A stretch of 64,000 nucleotides of DNA from Adineta steineri (GCA_905250115.1 CAJNOI010000011.1:373550-437549); one strand, 5' to 3'; positions 46,062 to 58,731 are shown, counted from the first letter of the stretch. Notes: generated by a model from the letters alone, not told the origin. Made by a program: numbers and translations.

Positions 46062-46847
46062 GTAAAATGAATATTAATCGATTGCTAAGAAGAATATTTG
46101 ACTTATCCTATGAGATCAATACATTTTCTTGTCCTTGTAATTCTAATCATGTTTGCTTGTTTTTGTATTGCCTTAAACTATCGAGAAAAAAATGAGAGAG
46201 AAAAAAAACCCTAGTTTTTCATTCTCTCTTATTTGCTGTATTTTCTTATTATTATATCATATGCCTGATTCAATATTATACAACCGACTAGTACTACTAC
46301 TATATCTAGGTTGATGTAGACGAAAGCAAAAAGAAATTAGTTAGATGCCAGAGGTTATAGAGGAAGAAGATAGGATAAGAGAAAGAATATTTCTTTTCTT
46401 TTGCTCGCTTCCTTATTTTCTTTTCTTGTAAGTTTTTATAACAAATGACAGTAGAACCGTTAGCAATCAGTTTTATTGTTAAAATATAATGAATAGATCT
46501 TGTTCATTTTATGTCGTCGACATTCTATAGGGTATAATCGATTATATTCATTCAACAGTATTCATATCTTTTAATTTAAGATAAGATTCCGGTAAAAAAT
46601 ACAATTCTCTTGATTATCTATTAAAAATCTAGTTACCGAAAAAAGAAATTCTTTCAATGAAAAGTCATCAATCAATTAATTTTTTGCGAACAAAACAATA
46701 ATATGATGATTAATTTAATAAAAAGGTCATCGTGTTCTTTTCGAATATATCTTTAGTAAACTATTTATCAAGTATTTAAGTTATCTTGACATGATTTGTT
46801 TATTCGATCATGAATGATTAGAATATGTTCTTTTTTTTTCATTTTAG
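46062..46847. other. Divergent intergenic region between the arrestin-like and Ly6 genes
   Basis: 0.8 kb, AT-rich with purine-rich blocks (AGAGGAAGAAGATAGG-type at about 46355). Both promoters should lie here. The Ly6 ATG is immediately preceded by CATTTTAG, a splice-acceptor-like sequence. Confidence 0.5.
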
Positions 46848-47289
46848 ATGATGAATTTTCTTTGTATATTAGAAGTTTTCTTAATTCTATATCCATTGTC
46901 TACAAATACAATTCGTTGCTATAAATGTGAAGCTACAAATGAATGTAAAACAATAAATAATGATGTATCATCAAAAAACTATTATCATTCATCAGATAAT
47001 GTTGAAATAATTGAATGTGAATATTATTGTTGGAAATCAGTTTCACTTGGTAAATAATAAATAGATAAATTAATCTAATTCTGCTATATATATATATATA
47101 TATTGATTTTTAGGAAATGTATATCGTGGTTGTGCAAAAAAACGTTGTGCAATTTCACATACAGTTGGAACATTTTCAAGTAGTGTCTGTTGTGGAACAG
47201 ATTATTGTAATGGAATTAATCGAATGTTTGTATCAAAATTTCTCTTGAGTATCATCATTGGATCAACTTTAATATATCAATATTTATGA
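46848..47289 (+). CDS. Ly6/uPAR-family three-finger protein, probably GPI-anchored
   Basis: Two exons (46848-47049, 47114-47289) encode about 125 residues. A signal peptide is followed by IRCYKCEATNEC, the typical first finger, and the C-terminal signature CCGTDYCNG (CC....CN). About ten cysteines fit the three-finger fold. A hydrophobic tail (SKFLLSIIIGSTLIYQYL) after CNGINRMF is a GPI-attachment signal. The family holds cell-surface modulators of receptors and septate-junction assembly factors; the partner is unknown. The intron lies in phase 1 between the Cys-rich segments, as is common in Ly6 genes. Confidence 0.85.
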
Positions 47290-48513
47290 TAGAAATATGT
47301 AGTTGTTATTATTCTTATTATTATTGCTATTACTATTAAATGACGTGAATAAAAATTTATCGTATATGAAGCAAAATAAAATAATATAAGGATGTCGATT
47401 TTCTGGTCTAAAAATTTCATGCTCGAAGATAGCATGCAATCTAATTATTGGACATGAAGTAATGACAGAGATTAATAATAGTAACGATTACTATTTAATT
47501 ATTTCGCTATTTGAGTAATGATACTTGATGCAAATAAATTGCTGAAAGACTGGGTTGCAATAAATATTCTTCTAATCATCTATCATGATAAGAAGACATC
47601 AATATGTAGAGCAAAAAAACAATAATATAGATATTATACAAGCCTAAAGAAATATTGTTCAACTGAAAAAAACGGATTCCATTTTAATCAGTAAAAATAT
47701 AATTTCGTTTCGAAATATTTTTATTGGTATAGTTTAAACCAATAATAAACACAAATGAATATAATACGGAATTGTATGGATAAAGATGAGAAAAAAAATA
47801 TATTGCACTTTTTTATTTTTATCTATTAAAGTACGTTATTATTTTCAATTCTATTCATATTTTGTAGGCGTTTCTTCATTTGATATCATATATATATAGA
47901 TTTACTGCTGTATTATTCAGTTAAACATATGATTAGTTACAGGAAATATATTCAGAAAGAAAAATAATTATTCCACTTGATAATAGAACAGATTAATAGT
48001 ACTTATCACAAAGATTATGTATACTCGAAAAAAATTGCATATGGATTAGTTCTATTATTTAATTAATATACAATTCCATTATTAAATAGGGCATCATAAA
48101 AGTAGGTTTGACATTCTGATTTTTTTTCTTTTCTTTCTTGGTAAGTATATTGATATAATCGATTCAAGGACAGTCCACTGCAAATATTCACAATGTTATT
48201 CGTTCGAATATAATAAATACATTAGATAACGACTTTTTTACTTGCAGAAATATTATCTCAAGTTTTACTATAACCAGATTCATTGAACGAAATGATGTCT
48301 ATTGTATTTTTTGTTGTAGATGAAACACTCGTTGTCACATATACCTTGACAAGGCTATGTATTCGCACGAGTGAACAAATCACAAAAAAAATGGTTTGTA
48401 ATATTCTAAGTTCAGAGTACAACGTCTAAACACTCAATAATATAAATATTGCAGATATAATTTAGGCGTTTCTTTTATTATTTAATATTTCTAGATAAAA
48501 AAGAAATATCAGC
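47290..48513. other. Intergenic, about 1.2 kb, no gene seen
   Basis: AT-rich spacer upstream of SHMT; nothing recognised on either strand. A TATTTCTAG lies 20 bases upstream of the SHMT start and may be a splice acceptor. Confidence 0.5.
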
Positions 48514-50115
48514 ATGAGTGGAGACGGCAAAATTCCTAGTTTTTTAACAGAACCATTAGCACAATGTGATCCTGAAATGTATGAATTAATTCGAAAAGAG
48601 AAACAACGACAGGTAAAGAAGAAAAATAATAATGTTATTATTTTTTGTGTATTAATTTAAATGATCAATACAGATTCGTGGTTTGGAAATGATTGCATCT
48701 GAAAATTTTACATCACGTGGTGTTTTAGAAACACTTGGATCATGTTTAACAAATAAATATAGTGAAGTAAGATATAAAACAAAATGCTTTTTATTTAAAA
48801 ACGAAAGAAGATTTTTTTTATTCAAAGGGATATCCTGGTGTTCGATATTATGGTGGAAATGAAATTATTGATCAAATTGAAACATTAACACAAAAACGTG
48901 CTTTAGTAGCATTTGGTCTTGATGAAAATGAATGGGGTGTTAATGTTCAACCATTATCTGGTTGTCCAGCTAATTTTGCTGTTTATTCTGCACTTCTTGA
49001 ACCACATAGTCGTATAATGGGTTTAGATTTACCTGATGGTGGACATTTAAGTCATGGATATGCTACACCAACAAAAAAAATTTCATTTACAAGTGTTTAT
49101 TTTGAAAATATGCCTTATAAAGTTAACACGCAAACAGGTTTAATTGATTATGAAGAATTAGCACGCACAGCAAAACTTTTTCGACCAAAAATAATCATTG
49201 CTGGAATATCATGTTATTCACGTAATCTTGAATATGATAAATTTCGACAAATATGTGATGATGTTGGTGCTGTTTTACTTGCCGATATGGCACATGTTAG
49301 TGGTCTTGTTGCTGCTAAAGTTGTTGCTGATCCATTTCAATATGCTGATATTGTTACAACAACAACACACAAAAGTTTACGTGGACCACGTGCAGCAATG
49401 ATTTTCTATCGTAAAGGACCAAAACGACCACAAGTTACTAATAAAACTGATAATTCAGTACAAATGTATGATTATGAAAAAAAAATTAATGAAGCAATTT
49501 TTCCTGGATTACAAGGTAATATTAATCTTTAAAAATTTTATTCTTATAATAATTTTTTTTTCGTATTCAGGTGGTCCACATAATAATGCTATTGGAGGTA
49601 TTGCTGTTGCATTAAAACAAGTTGCATCTGATGAATTTAAAACTTATGCTCAACAAGTTGTTAAAAATGCTAAACAACTTGTTGCAACACTTCAAGAAAA
49701 AGGATATACATTTGTTTCAGGTGGTACTGATACACATTTAGCATTACTTGATTTACGTCCATTAGGTCTTGATGGTGCAAAAGTTGAACGTGTTTTAGAA
49801 GTTGCTGCTATTACTGTCAATAAAAATACATGTCCAGGTGATAAATCAGCATTAAAACCATCAGGTATACGTTTTGGTACACCAGCATTAACAACACGTG
49901 GTTTTAAAGAAAATGATATTATTCAAGTTGCAATATTTATTGATCGTGCTGTACAAATCGCACGTAATATTAATGAAAGTAATCCAAATCAAACTGTTAA
50001 AGATTTTAAAGCTAATATGAAATCAGAGCAATACGCACAAAAACTTGATGAATTAAAAGAAGAAATTGAAACATTTGCAGCAAAATTTCCAATGCCTGGT
50101 TATGAATCAATCTAA
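48514..50115 (+). CDS. SHMT1: Serine hydroxymethyltransferase, cytosolic form
   Basis: Four exons (48514-48612, 48674-48766, 48828-49515, 49571-50115) encode 474 residues. Invariant blocks are [69 protein letters not shown] and the PLP-lysine motif [27 protein letters not shown] near the end binds folate/PLP. The enzyme interconverts serine and glycine while loading one-carbon units onto tetrahydrofolate. The N-terminus ([20 protein letters not shown]) has no mitochondrial presequence, so the cytosolic form is inferred. PUDP follows 177 bp downstream on the same strand. Confidence 0.96.
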
Positions 50116-50292
50116 AAGTTCTTCTTATTTTCTGATCGTCTTTCATCTGAAAAAAAATCATTTTTTTGTGATATGATATATCGCTAGATTTTGGTGCAAT
50201 TTTTTCCTATTCTATATTCAAAAACATCTGATAGCTTTAAATTTTAGATCAACTTTTTTTTTTGTTTGAATCATATTCATATAACAAAAATA

Positions 50293-51098
50293 ATGAGTAT
50301 TACTCATTGTATATTTGATTTGGATGGTTTATTATTAGACACTGAATCACTTTATACGGAATGTATACAGAAATTATGTACACCTTATGGAAAAAATTTT
50401 ACAACAGAAATAAAACTTAAAATGATGGGTAAATCATCATTAGAAGCAGGACGTATATTAATTCGTAAGTTATTTATTTTATGTTATAAAAAAAGATACA
50501 ATCGATTGAAAATATTCCTAGGTGAATTAGATTTACCAATAACTGAAGATGAATATTTGTTAAAATCAAATGCACTTTATATGGAAGCATTTCCTTCATC
50601 AGAACTTTTACCTGGTGTCGAACGATTAATTAAGCATTTAGCAGCTCATAATATTCCAATGGGTAAAAATTTCAAAAATTTTATAAATCAATAAATACTA
50701 TTTCAATTATTTTAGGAATTGCTACAGGTTCTTCATATGAATTATATAAACTTAAGACTAGTAATCATATGGAATTATTTAAAGTATTTAATCCAATTAT
50801 TTGTACGGAACCAACAGAAACACGTTTAAGTAAACCAGCACCGGATATATTTCTTGCATGTGCAAAACAATTTTCTAGACCACCACTTTCAATAAGTCAA
50901 TGTTTAGTATTTGAAGATGCTGAAAATGGTATTCGAGCTGCTGTTGCTGCAGAAATGCGAGTTGTATTTGTACCAAGTTTACCTATAAATGCATATGATC
51001 CAGCTGTTATTAAAAACGCGACAGTTACATTAGATAGTCTACTTAAATTTGATCCAGTTATATTTGGTTTACCATCATTTAACGATACCCAAAAATGA
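50293..51098 (+). CDS. PUDP: HAD-family phosphatase, pseudouridine-5'-phosphatase-like
   Basis: Three exons (50293-50464, 50522-50662, 50716-51098) encode 231 residues, close to human PUDP. HAD motif I is CIFDLDGLLLDTES with the nucleophile and acid Asp; the cap follows (LLPGVERLIKHLAAHNIPMG), motif II is IATGSS, motif III lies in LSKPAPDIFLACAKQF, and motif IV is CLVFEDAENGIRAAVAAE. PUDP dephosphorylates pseudouridine 5'-monophosphate in the cytosol; related HAD enzymes act on other sugar phosphates, so the substrate is by family. The ATG at 50293 is preferred over an in-frame ATG at 50266 because it begins the core directly. A TTTTAG acceptor-like site lies at about 50249. Confidence 0.9.
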
Positions 51099-51696
51099 AG
51101 AGAATGAGAATTTTTTTTATTGTATTTCATACATTTTTAATGTTTTAATGCTAATAAAATAAGTAAGGAACTACTGGTGAAATAATTAATAGAAGAATCA
51201 TTTCCATTATCTGAATTGACCAATCATTACTGTGCAAAACATATCACGATTTGAAAATGAGAAAATATGCGCTAATAATGCTTATTAACTAAAGAATTTT
51301 CAACATAAGTATCTAGTAAATTATCAGTCATTAGTTATATTTCCTTTTGAAATGATAAAACTGTGTCTAAATACGGTTATGCAAAATTTGTTATATTCCT
51401 ACTGCTAAATATATAAGACATATCGAAGATAAAGTAACTGTACTCATTTTTTTCTTCTTCTTTTTTTCGTACTTCATAGGAAGTAAATTACCATGTATAT
51501 GTTTCTTTTTCTTGCCAATTTTTTTCTGTTCTTATTCTTCCTATTCGTGCAAATTTCTATTTATCAGTTTTGTATGTTATATGAGACGAAGCGGTAAAGA
51601 GAAAAGAAAAGATATTTAACATTGATTGGCTTCCTCTCAAATGATCATTAGTTTTGTTGGTGAATATTATCATCTTTAGTTTAACTATTATTATCA
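51099..51696. other. Intergenic, about 0.6 kb, no gene seen
   Basis: AT-rich with T-rich blocks at about 51445-51475; presumed promoter of the homeobox gene. Confidence 0.5.
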
Positions 51697-53355
51697 ATGT
51701 CATCGACATCGAAATCGTTTCTAATCAAAGATATTCTTTCGGAAAATTCTGAATCAACATCTTCCGATGAAAGTAATGATAATACAGAAGTTTTTCTAAC
51801 TAAACCAATTGATCTTCGACGGTATTTTAATCATCCATTATATCCAATTCCTTTACGACCAAGTTCTTTACTACTGTCAAAACCAACAACAACGACAACA
51901 ACATCAACATCAACACTACGTAATGCATTTCGTGTCGATAATAATGCACAAAATTCACCATTGGATGCTCTATTTGAAATGACGAAGAAAACATTTGATA
52001 AAACGAATTCAAGTAAGTTATTTATTGATATTTATAATGAGAAGCTTAGTTGACTAGTTACTATTCAGTAAGAAAACTCAGAGTTTCTAACGTTTTGATT
52101 TGTTGAATTTTCTTTTTTTTTGATTGGTTATTATCAAAGAACAAATGAACATATATCGAAAGACAATTCAAATCGTTATTTTTAATATCATTAATAAAAA
52201 TCGATTTTTAATCATATTTATCTACCATATGTATTAACAAGTTCTTTTTGTTATCTAATTCATTTTATTTACGGTCCGTTTAATATTTTTCAATTTGTGC
52301 CCAATTGATTATCAAATTCTTTTTAAAGGTCAAGTGTCTGACATGTACTCCCGATAATCAATAGAAGTTCATCTCTTTTTTTTCTTCTCTCTTTTTAAAC
52401 TATATACGTGTGAGCCTTGTCTATTCGTTTTATCTTTGGTAATACAGCGAAACGAATGAATTGAGTTTGAAATGAAGCATTCAGTGTTGTTTTATATACA
52501 CTCAATCTTGTTTTGAGAATGAGAACAGTTACTTCAAACATGTGTATACCAATTACAACTGTTTGGACTATAACAACAGACGTATATATATATGACGAAT
52601 GATGATGACAAACGAGTAATTTTTCCTCATAGAAAAAAGAAGAAGAAAGTCTCATCATTAATCGATCTACATGGCACAAATTAATTGTTTCTTTCGGCAT
52701 ATCTTAGAGTGTATATATTTGGTACTCATAATTGGATATCACAGTTTGTTCATCTTTCTTCTTCTTCTTGTATGTTGATTTGATATCGATCAATTTGATA
52801 TATGATTATCACCACTGTTTAGAACATAGATCATTGGAAACTATTTTTTCTATCAACAAATATGATTAGCTTCTGCTGATAGACTTTTTTTCTGTTCGTT
52901 CGTTCGTTGTGCGTCATCGATTATTAAGCTCATTTGTCATTATATATACAACATATGTTAAAAAAAGATTTCTTTTTTTTTAATATTAGATGCATATGAT
53001 GCGGATGTATCATTAAAATTAACACATGAATTACATAAAAGAAAACGACGAAAAAATCGTACAGCTTTTAGTGCACAACAAATTTATGCATTAGAAAAAC
53101 GTTTTGCACATCAACGATATTTAACACCCAATGATCGTGATCAAATTGCTAATGAATTACAACTTTCACCTGCTCAAGTTATTACTGTAAGTTTTATTAT
53201 TATTATTATTAAATTCGTTCTTTTTTTAAATATTTTAATTTTAGTGGTTTCAAAATAGACGTGCTAAACTTAAACGAGATTATGAAGAATTAAAGAATGA
53301 TGTAAATGCAGCACGAAAATTACAAGCTATGGGAGAACCTGTTGATTTCAGTTGA
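51697..53355 (+). CDS. LBX1: Ladybird-type (LBX) homeobox transcription factor
   Basis: Three exons (51697-52012, 52990-53186, 53245-53355) encode 207 residues. The homeodomain RRKNRTAFSAQQIYALEKRF, then AHQRYLTPNDRDQIANELQL, then SPAQVITWFQNRRAKLKRDY matches LBX closely, and the match continues past it (EELKNDVNAARKL against EEMKADVESAKKL), which separates LBX from other NK-cluster classes. Near the N-terminus SFLIKDIL is an eh1-like Groucho-binding motif. The third helix is split by an intron at VIT|WFQN. The first intron (977 bp) is by far the longest in the gene and may hold regulatory elements. LBX factors pattern muscle and neurons in other animals. A poly(A) signal lies at 53399-53404. 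Confidence 0.9.
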
Positions 53356-53543
53356 TTGTTTTTTTTCTGTTTTTCTTTCCTTAGTGTATTTATTAAATAA
53401 TAAAGTGTGTACAAAGAGAGATTTAATTCTTTTTTTTTCAATATTTTAAAGGATAGATAAATCGATAATTCGTACTATTTAGATAAAACAAAAGGTTAGA
53501 TAGTTGATTATTATTATTATAAACTTTTGAAATGCTATTTTAC
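53356..53543. other. 3' flank of the homeobox gene
   Basis: Includes AATAAA at 53399-53404; no other feature seen. Confidence 0.5.
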
Positions 53544-53600
53544 TTAACCCTTCGTGGTTGTCGTCGGATCCACGTGGACCCATATCACTGGTCCTATGTC
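53544..53600 (+). mobile_element. Solo end of a TTAA-flanked (piggyBac-like) element
   Basis: TTAA at 53544-53547 is followed by CCCTTCGTGGTTGTCGTCGG and then ATCCACGTGGACCCAT. The same arrangement (TTAA, CCCTCGAACGGTTTGTGTGG, then GTCC...GACCC) occurs in inverse orientation at 59989-60033. TTAA target and CCC start are piggyBac-superfamily habits. I did not find the partner end nearby. Confidence 0.4.
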
Positions 53601-54001
53601 GTTCAAAGTTTTTTGATATATTTGCATTACTTCCAAGAGAACTAACTCAGGAATGTTTATGTGTATCACATCAGATTTTTAGATAAAAACACTCTGAATT
53701 ATAACATCAGTGAAAAACAAAATCTTAAAAATTTGACTGTAATACAATTTCTTCACGTGCTGATTAACATTAGATAGAGATCTTTTTCTTCTTCTTTTTT
53801 TGCGAACATAAAAAAAAGAAGAAAGAAACAGAACTCTGAAGATTCAGTCATCGAAGAACTTATATTTCCTCTATTCATTTTTCATGATTATCAACAAAGA
53901 ATATGCACGATTTTATTAGAAAACAAGAAATGAATCTAATTTAGTAACTTAGAATCATTCAGTAAACTAAAGCAATGATTCTAACATACTGAACTCTAAC
54001 A
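53601..54001. other. Intergenic, no gene seen
   Basis: AT-rich with a small inverted TTCTTC/GAAGAA purine-pyrimidine hairpin at about 53786-53826. No coding segment. Confidence 0.5.
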
Positions 54002-54866
54002 ATGAGATCTTTTCAAGTGATGCGTTATGGACGACGGCCAACAGCAACAAATGTTGATTTAGCTCAATCAGTAAATCAGTTCTTAAGTTTGACATCTTTA
54101 TCCAAACGTCGAACATCTATGTCATCAATTACTAACAAAGAACATCGAGGTTTCCAATTACCAAAAAGAATTCAGGAAATATTCACACAAAGGTAAATCA
54201 AATAGAGATTTGTTAATAATCATTTCTTTTCTTTTTTTTACCTCTCTGGAGTACACCATATATCAATAATTGATTGATAAACAAAAAAGTTTTTTTCTCA
54301 TGATCTTCTATTTCTATGTCATTTTCTTAGTATTGTTTTCTTGTTCTATTTTCATAAATATATTCTATAAAAAATACCGACAAAATAATAATAATAGAAA
54401 AAGCAATTATTTCTTTTCTTATCATCCTTAAAATCTGCTTCATCGCATGCTTTACGTATACTATAATAAGAAGGAAAATAGTCTTTTTCAAACAAATACT
54501 TTCTATTATTTTGAATATTACATGCACTATGTTCATTATTTCCTAAGCTTCTCAAATAAGTATACAATAACTTCTACATTACAAACTAGATCCAAAACAA
54601 TAGCTAATATGTGACTATTATTTAAATAAATTAACAAATAATAGATGAAAAAGAATATTTATTATCTTTGTTCTAGGAGAAATACATTACTTTCAAATAT
54701 TGATTTATCTTTTCGACGATCAAATTCTCAACAATATGATACAATAGAATTACCAAAATCTCAATCAAATCTACGAAATTTTTATATATTTTTTTTCATA
54801 CTTTTTCTTTTTCTTTTTTTGTCTATACTTTATTCATTTGTTCGCATGATTAATAATCTTGAATAA
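54002..54866 (+). CDS. Small tail-anchored membrane protein, unknown family
   Basis: Two exons (54002-54192, 54677-54866) join in phase to 126 residues. The first 95 residues are polar and basic (YGRRPTATNVDLAQSVNQFL, then SLSKRRTSMSS), and the protein ends in one hydrophobic segment (FYIFFFILFLFLFLSILYSF) with only eight residues after it, which is the layout of tail-anchored proteins. There is no signal peptide. The 484-bp intron is long for this window. I do not recognise the family; the hydrophobic stretch being Phe-rich in AT-rich DNA means the gene call itself is only moderately safe, though the in-phase splice supports it. Confidence 0.5.
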
Positions 54867-54890
54867 ATACAATAAACAATATAAAAATAT

Positions 54891-55280
54891 TTATTCATAT
54901 GAATAATACCAAGCTGATTGAATAACTATCTTATCTTTTGATAGAATAAAATAAACATAATCATGATTATTACGCCATTCATAAATCCAAATTTTAGTAT
55001 CGTGAGGATATTCATATAATTCATTATTACGTTTTAATTCAGATAGAAGTATTTCATCTGGTTGATCAAGAATTTTTGTTGGTGTACCCATTAAATGTTC
55101 GATTTCCTTTGTTGTTGTTCCTGGTTGACCTAAATGTTCTTGTAAATCAATCATTGCTCGATGACGATCACCATGATAATCATCAATAGCAGGGTGATGA
55201 TCATGATTATGCCAATGACCAAGATGATTTTTTAAATGTAAATAAGTATGTGATGCTGTAATTAAATGTTTTGAAAACAT
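54891..55280 (-). CDS. Small intronless protein with His/Asp-rich segment, unknown
   Basis: A 129-residue single-exon frame. After a short leader it has a His/Asp-rich stretch (HWHNHDHHPAIDDYHGDRHR) that could bind metal, then DLQEHLGQPGTTTKEIEHLM with GTPTKIL, and an aromatic end (TKIWIYEWRNNHDYVYFILS). The pattern of LG.P.....I..L.GTP followed by W.YEW and a short beta-rich end is loosely like BamE/SmpA-type small bacterial proteins, but I would not assign it. Codon use matches the neighbours. The absence of introns leaves transfer possible. Confidence 0.55.
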   Translation of the reverse strand: MFSKHLITASHTYLHLKNHLGHWHNHDHHPAIDDYHGDRHRAMIDLQEHLGQPGTTTKEIEHLMGTPTKILDQPDEILLSELKRNNELYEYPHDTKIWIYEWRNNHDYVYFILSKDKIVIQSAWYYSYE

Positions 55281-56000
55281 GTTTTATATGTAAAATATCA
55301 ATAGTATATGTCATACGAAGTTAAGAGTCCTTCTATTTATTATCCTTTAGTAAATAAAACAAAATATTTGATTAAGCTCTATGTAAAAGACTTATTATGT
55401 TGATAACCTTTTTCTTTGTACTTTAAGCAGTTCCTACTGCTATCTATTGAATATAATATTGATTTGTAATAAATCATCCAGTAGATAAAATATAGTCAAT
55501 AGACTGTTGCAATCACTATATGAATTAATGAAAAACAATTAATAAATACAGGTAAGCTTTTAAGATTGTTTTTCTTGCAAACTATTTAACTAGGAATTCT
55601 CTATGGAAAAAAATCCGCTTTATATTTTTTCTTCCTATTGAAGGATTGACAAGTAGAGTATGTTATGAGTCATGAAAATGTCAAAATATTATTTTTACTT
55701 AATGTAATGTATGTAGAACAAAAAGAATAAACAGTAAATATCTTGAATAGTTATAGTTAATTATATCACCTACTAAGAAAAAATTCATCTTGAAGTTTTA
55801 TTGACACAGTGTTTATTTATTATATACACTCTTGTAAAAGAATACTTTCAAAAGCTTAAGTCAATATTCATTCGTTTTGATGAAAACATATTCAGGACAC
55901 TTAAATATTCTAGTGTATATACATCGTGCGGTGATAATGTCTTCTATTAACGAATCTCAATATGTCTAGATTAATTAATTATTTAATATAGTTATTCATC
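55281..56000. other. Intergenic, about 0.7 kb, no gene seen
   Basis: AT-rich, nothing recognisable on either strand. Confidence 0.5.
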
Positions 56001-56310
56001 ATGTTTTTATCGTGTAAGTAGTTGTTGATTAGTTTATCGAATTATTTTCCCTATTAAAAAAAAATTCTTTATAGTAAAAACAATTAAGACAGAAACTATT
56101 GATTTAAAAAATCATTTTAATCAGTCAAAAATAAAACAATGGTGGATTATAAAAGATAATTCAACATTAACAAATATTGTAAATAATCAATCATATAATT
56201 CAACAGAATTAACTCGTATTATATTAATTATATTGGTTCCTTTCTGTATTTTAATATATTGTTTTTATTATCATTGTTATGAATATCGATGTGGTAATAT
56301 ATTACAATGA
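56001..56310 (+). CDS. Very small single-pass membrane protein, candidate gene
   Basis: Exon 56001-56013 (ATG TTT TTA TCG T, then a perfect GTAAGT donor) joins in frame to 56075-56310, giving 82 residues. A polar part with several possible N-glycosylation sites (NQSYNST) is followed by one membrane helix (IILIILVPFCILIYCFYYHC) and a short Cys-containing end (EYRCGNILQ). The 61-bp intron fits the local size class. No family recognised; it could also be the last exons of a longer gene. Confidence 0.45.
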
Positions 56311-56984
56311 TATCTTTACCTGTCAGTTTAGTGATACTATTTAGTTAACTTTTTTATACACTAAATTATTATTTTTTTTTCGTGTCATTCATCTGTATCC
56401 TATCTGAATGTCATGCGTGCATATTCTTTTTCGTTCTCTTCATAAACTTGGTATTGCCAATAGCGATATATGTCATTACTTGATTTGTATGGAAGGAAAC
56501 AACTGTTATTATATTACTTATTTATTATTATGAGAACAGATGATTACATCATTGTAAATGGTATTGGATATTTTTATGAGATTGATTTTCTTTCTTATAG
56601 ATCAAATATAACTGGTAATATAACCTTGATAGATTTTTATCAGTTTATTTTTCCTATAATCATATAAGATACTTTTATGATTATATCAAATATTTTGTCT
56701 ACTCGATTACTTATAAGATCTTTTTCTATGGCAAAAAAACATACCATTAACAATTCAAACTGTTCGTCAACTATTCTCAACTCCTTCGATCAACAAAAAA
56801 AAGAAAAATAACCGATCGAATGATCAATATATATAATGAGTCATCATCATCATTATTTACTTCTATATATTCATATATGTTTTTAGCATATGTAAAGCCA
56901 AGGACGACTATACCTTTTTTTTTATCAGTCTACTTTTCTTTAGATAAATAAATAAATACGACATATTATTAATTAGGATAAATT
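56311..56984. other. Intergenic, about 0.7 kb, no gene seen
   Basis: AT-rich; a 65-residue low-complexity frame at 56470-56667 has no splice context or conservation I can see. A pyrimidine-rich AATTAG lies ten bases upstream of the next ATG. Confidence 0.5.
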
Positions 56985-58731
56985 ATGGGATTGTCAAATA
57001 GTTGTCTACCAATAAAACGTAATAATGCAGTATCAAAATCAAAGTCAGAACAACATCATGAAATAGTTTCAAATAATGCAATTAAAATAAATGAAGCATC
57101 AGAAGATGTATTATTATTATTACCTGGTATTACTAGACAATTAGCACATAATATAATTCAATATCGACACGTAAATGATGGTTTTAAACAATTAAATGAA
57201 GTTTTAGAAGTTGATGGTATAACTTCGAAGGTATTTAAACTTATACATAATGATATAACTATTGATACATTAACTCCATCTTCGTCAAATAAGAAAAAAG
57301 AAACGATAAATCTTAATTCAGCATCATATAATGAATTACGTACAGTACCTGGTTTAACAGGAAATCTTGTTAAACGTATAATTAAACGTCGTGATCGAAA
57401 AGGATCATTTCGTTTTATTGAAGATTTACTTAAAATTAAAGGTATTAATTATGTTATTTTAGCAGCTGCTCGTCCTTATCTTACTATTGATCGTCAGCAA
57501 ATGACAACTTCTATGAGTGATTCATCAGTAAATAATCTTTATCCAACATTAACACGAAATAATCATAAGACTGATACATTTTCAGTTGCTTCACTTCTAT
57601 TAGAAACATTACCAACTGAATTACAAACAATACTTATTTCATCACCTCCTCGACATCCATCTTCTTTTCATGATAATAATAATAACAATATGAATCCAAA
57701 TATTTTTCGTTTTGCTTCATGGAATTTACAACAATTAACCAATGATAAAGTACAAAATCCTGGCGTTCGAGAAGTTATTTGTCGAGTTATACTTGCAAAT
57801 AAGTATGAACAAATGAAAAGTTCTTTACACTAAATAGAATGTTTATCTATTTAGTTTTTCGTTAATTGGTATTCAAGAAATTGGCAATAAAGAAGCTCTT
57901 GATTTAATTATCAAAGAATTAAATAGTCCAACTATTCCATTACTTAAAGATTGGCCAAATCGTAATCGTGGAAATTGGAAATATACTATGAGCGATGTAG
58001 CAGGACAAATGTTTCAAGTAAATCATAAATTCTATCTATTTTCTTATTTATACTATTACTTTTAATATAAAAGGGATCAGAATATCTTGGATTTCTATAT
58101 AATGAATCAGTTGGTATTGAATTAAAACAAGCTTCATTATTATCATCAAAAACATATTTTACTTGTTCACCATATATAACTATATTTCGTATCTATAATA
58201 AATATGAATTAGTTTTTGTTAATATTCATTTGGAAAGAAGAAGATTAGATGACAATGAAATTAAAGCATTATCAGTTTTAATTCAAGCTATGAAAAATAC
58301 GATTAGTAAGATTAAAAGAATAAGTTTGATATTTTCTTTTCTTTTCTATATATAATTAACTTTTAAGAACAAAAACATATCATTATTTTTGGTGATTTTA
58401 ATAATGTACCAACAGCTCCAGAATTTCAAGCTTTGGTAGCATGTAATTATTCGTATACTATACAAGAAAATAAAGATGTTAGTCCAAAAACAACACAAGG
58501 ATCAACATGTGTACATAATATTTGGTTGTCGGAAGAAGCAAAAGCATTGAGTACAGGTATAATCTAATTTTATTATTGATTCATATTATTATTATTATTT
58601 GTATTTTTATTTTAGGAAATTCAGGAGTTATACGTGATAATCTTACGAGTTTGTGGATTCCTTCTGGTTGGACATGGGGTGGTTTAGTAAGTGATCATTG
58701 TCCAATTTGGACTGAATTTGACTTATCTTAA
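56985..58731 (+). CDS. EEPD1: Endonuclease/exonuclease/phosphatase family domain-containing protein 1
   Basis: Five exons; the first (56985-57802) is long. The N-terminus MGLSNSC has a Gly-2 for myristoylation and nearby Cys for palmitoylation, as in human EEPD1 (MGSTLGC). Two helix-hairpin-helix units follow: INEASEDVLLLLPGITRQLA and INLNSASYNELRTVPGLTGN. The EEP nuclease domain then shows RFASWNLQQL, NPGVREVICRVILANN, LIGIQEIGNKEAL, the catalytic GDFNN and the terminal SDHCPIWTEF with the active-site His. EEPD1 acts at stalled replication forks and, at the plasma membrane, in cholesterol efflux. The SerAsp-His motif is intact, so it may be an active nuclease. Confidence 0.93.

Noticed and set aside
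52013-52989. Extra exon or nested gene in the long LBX intron
   Set aside because: The 977-bp intron holds only short frames and no inverted-repeat boundary; it may contain enhancers but nothing can be shown from sequence alone.
54352-54567. Minus-strand 71-residue frame inside the intron of the tail-anchored gene
   Set aside because: It has some polar, protein-like content, but no homologue, no splice context and a Tyr-run end from a trinucleotide repeat; insufficient for a nested gene call.
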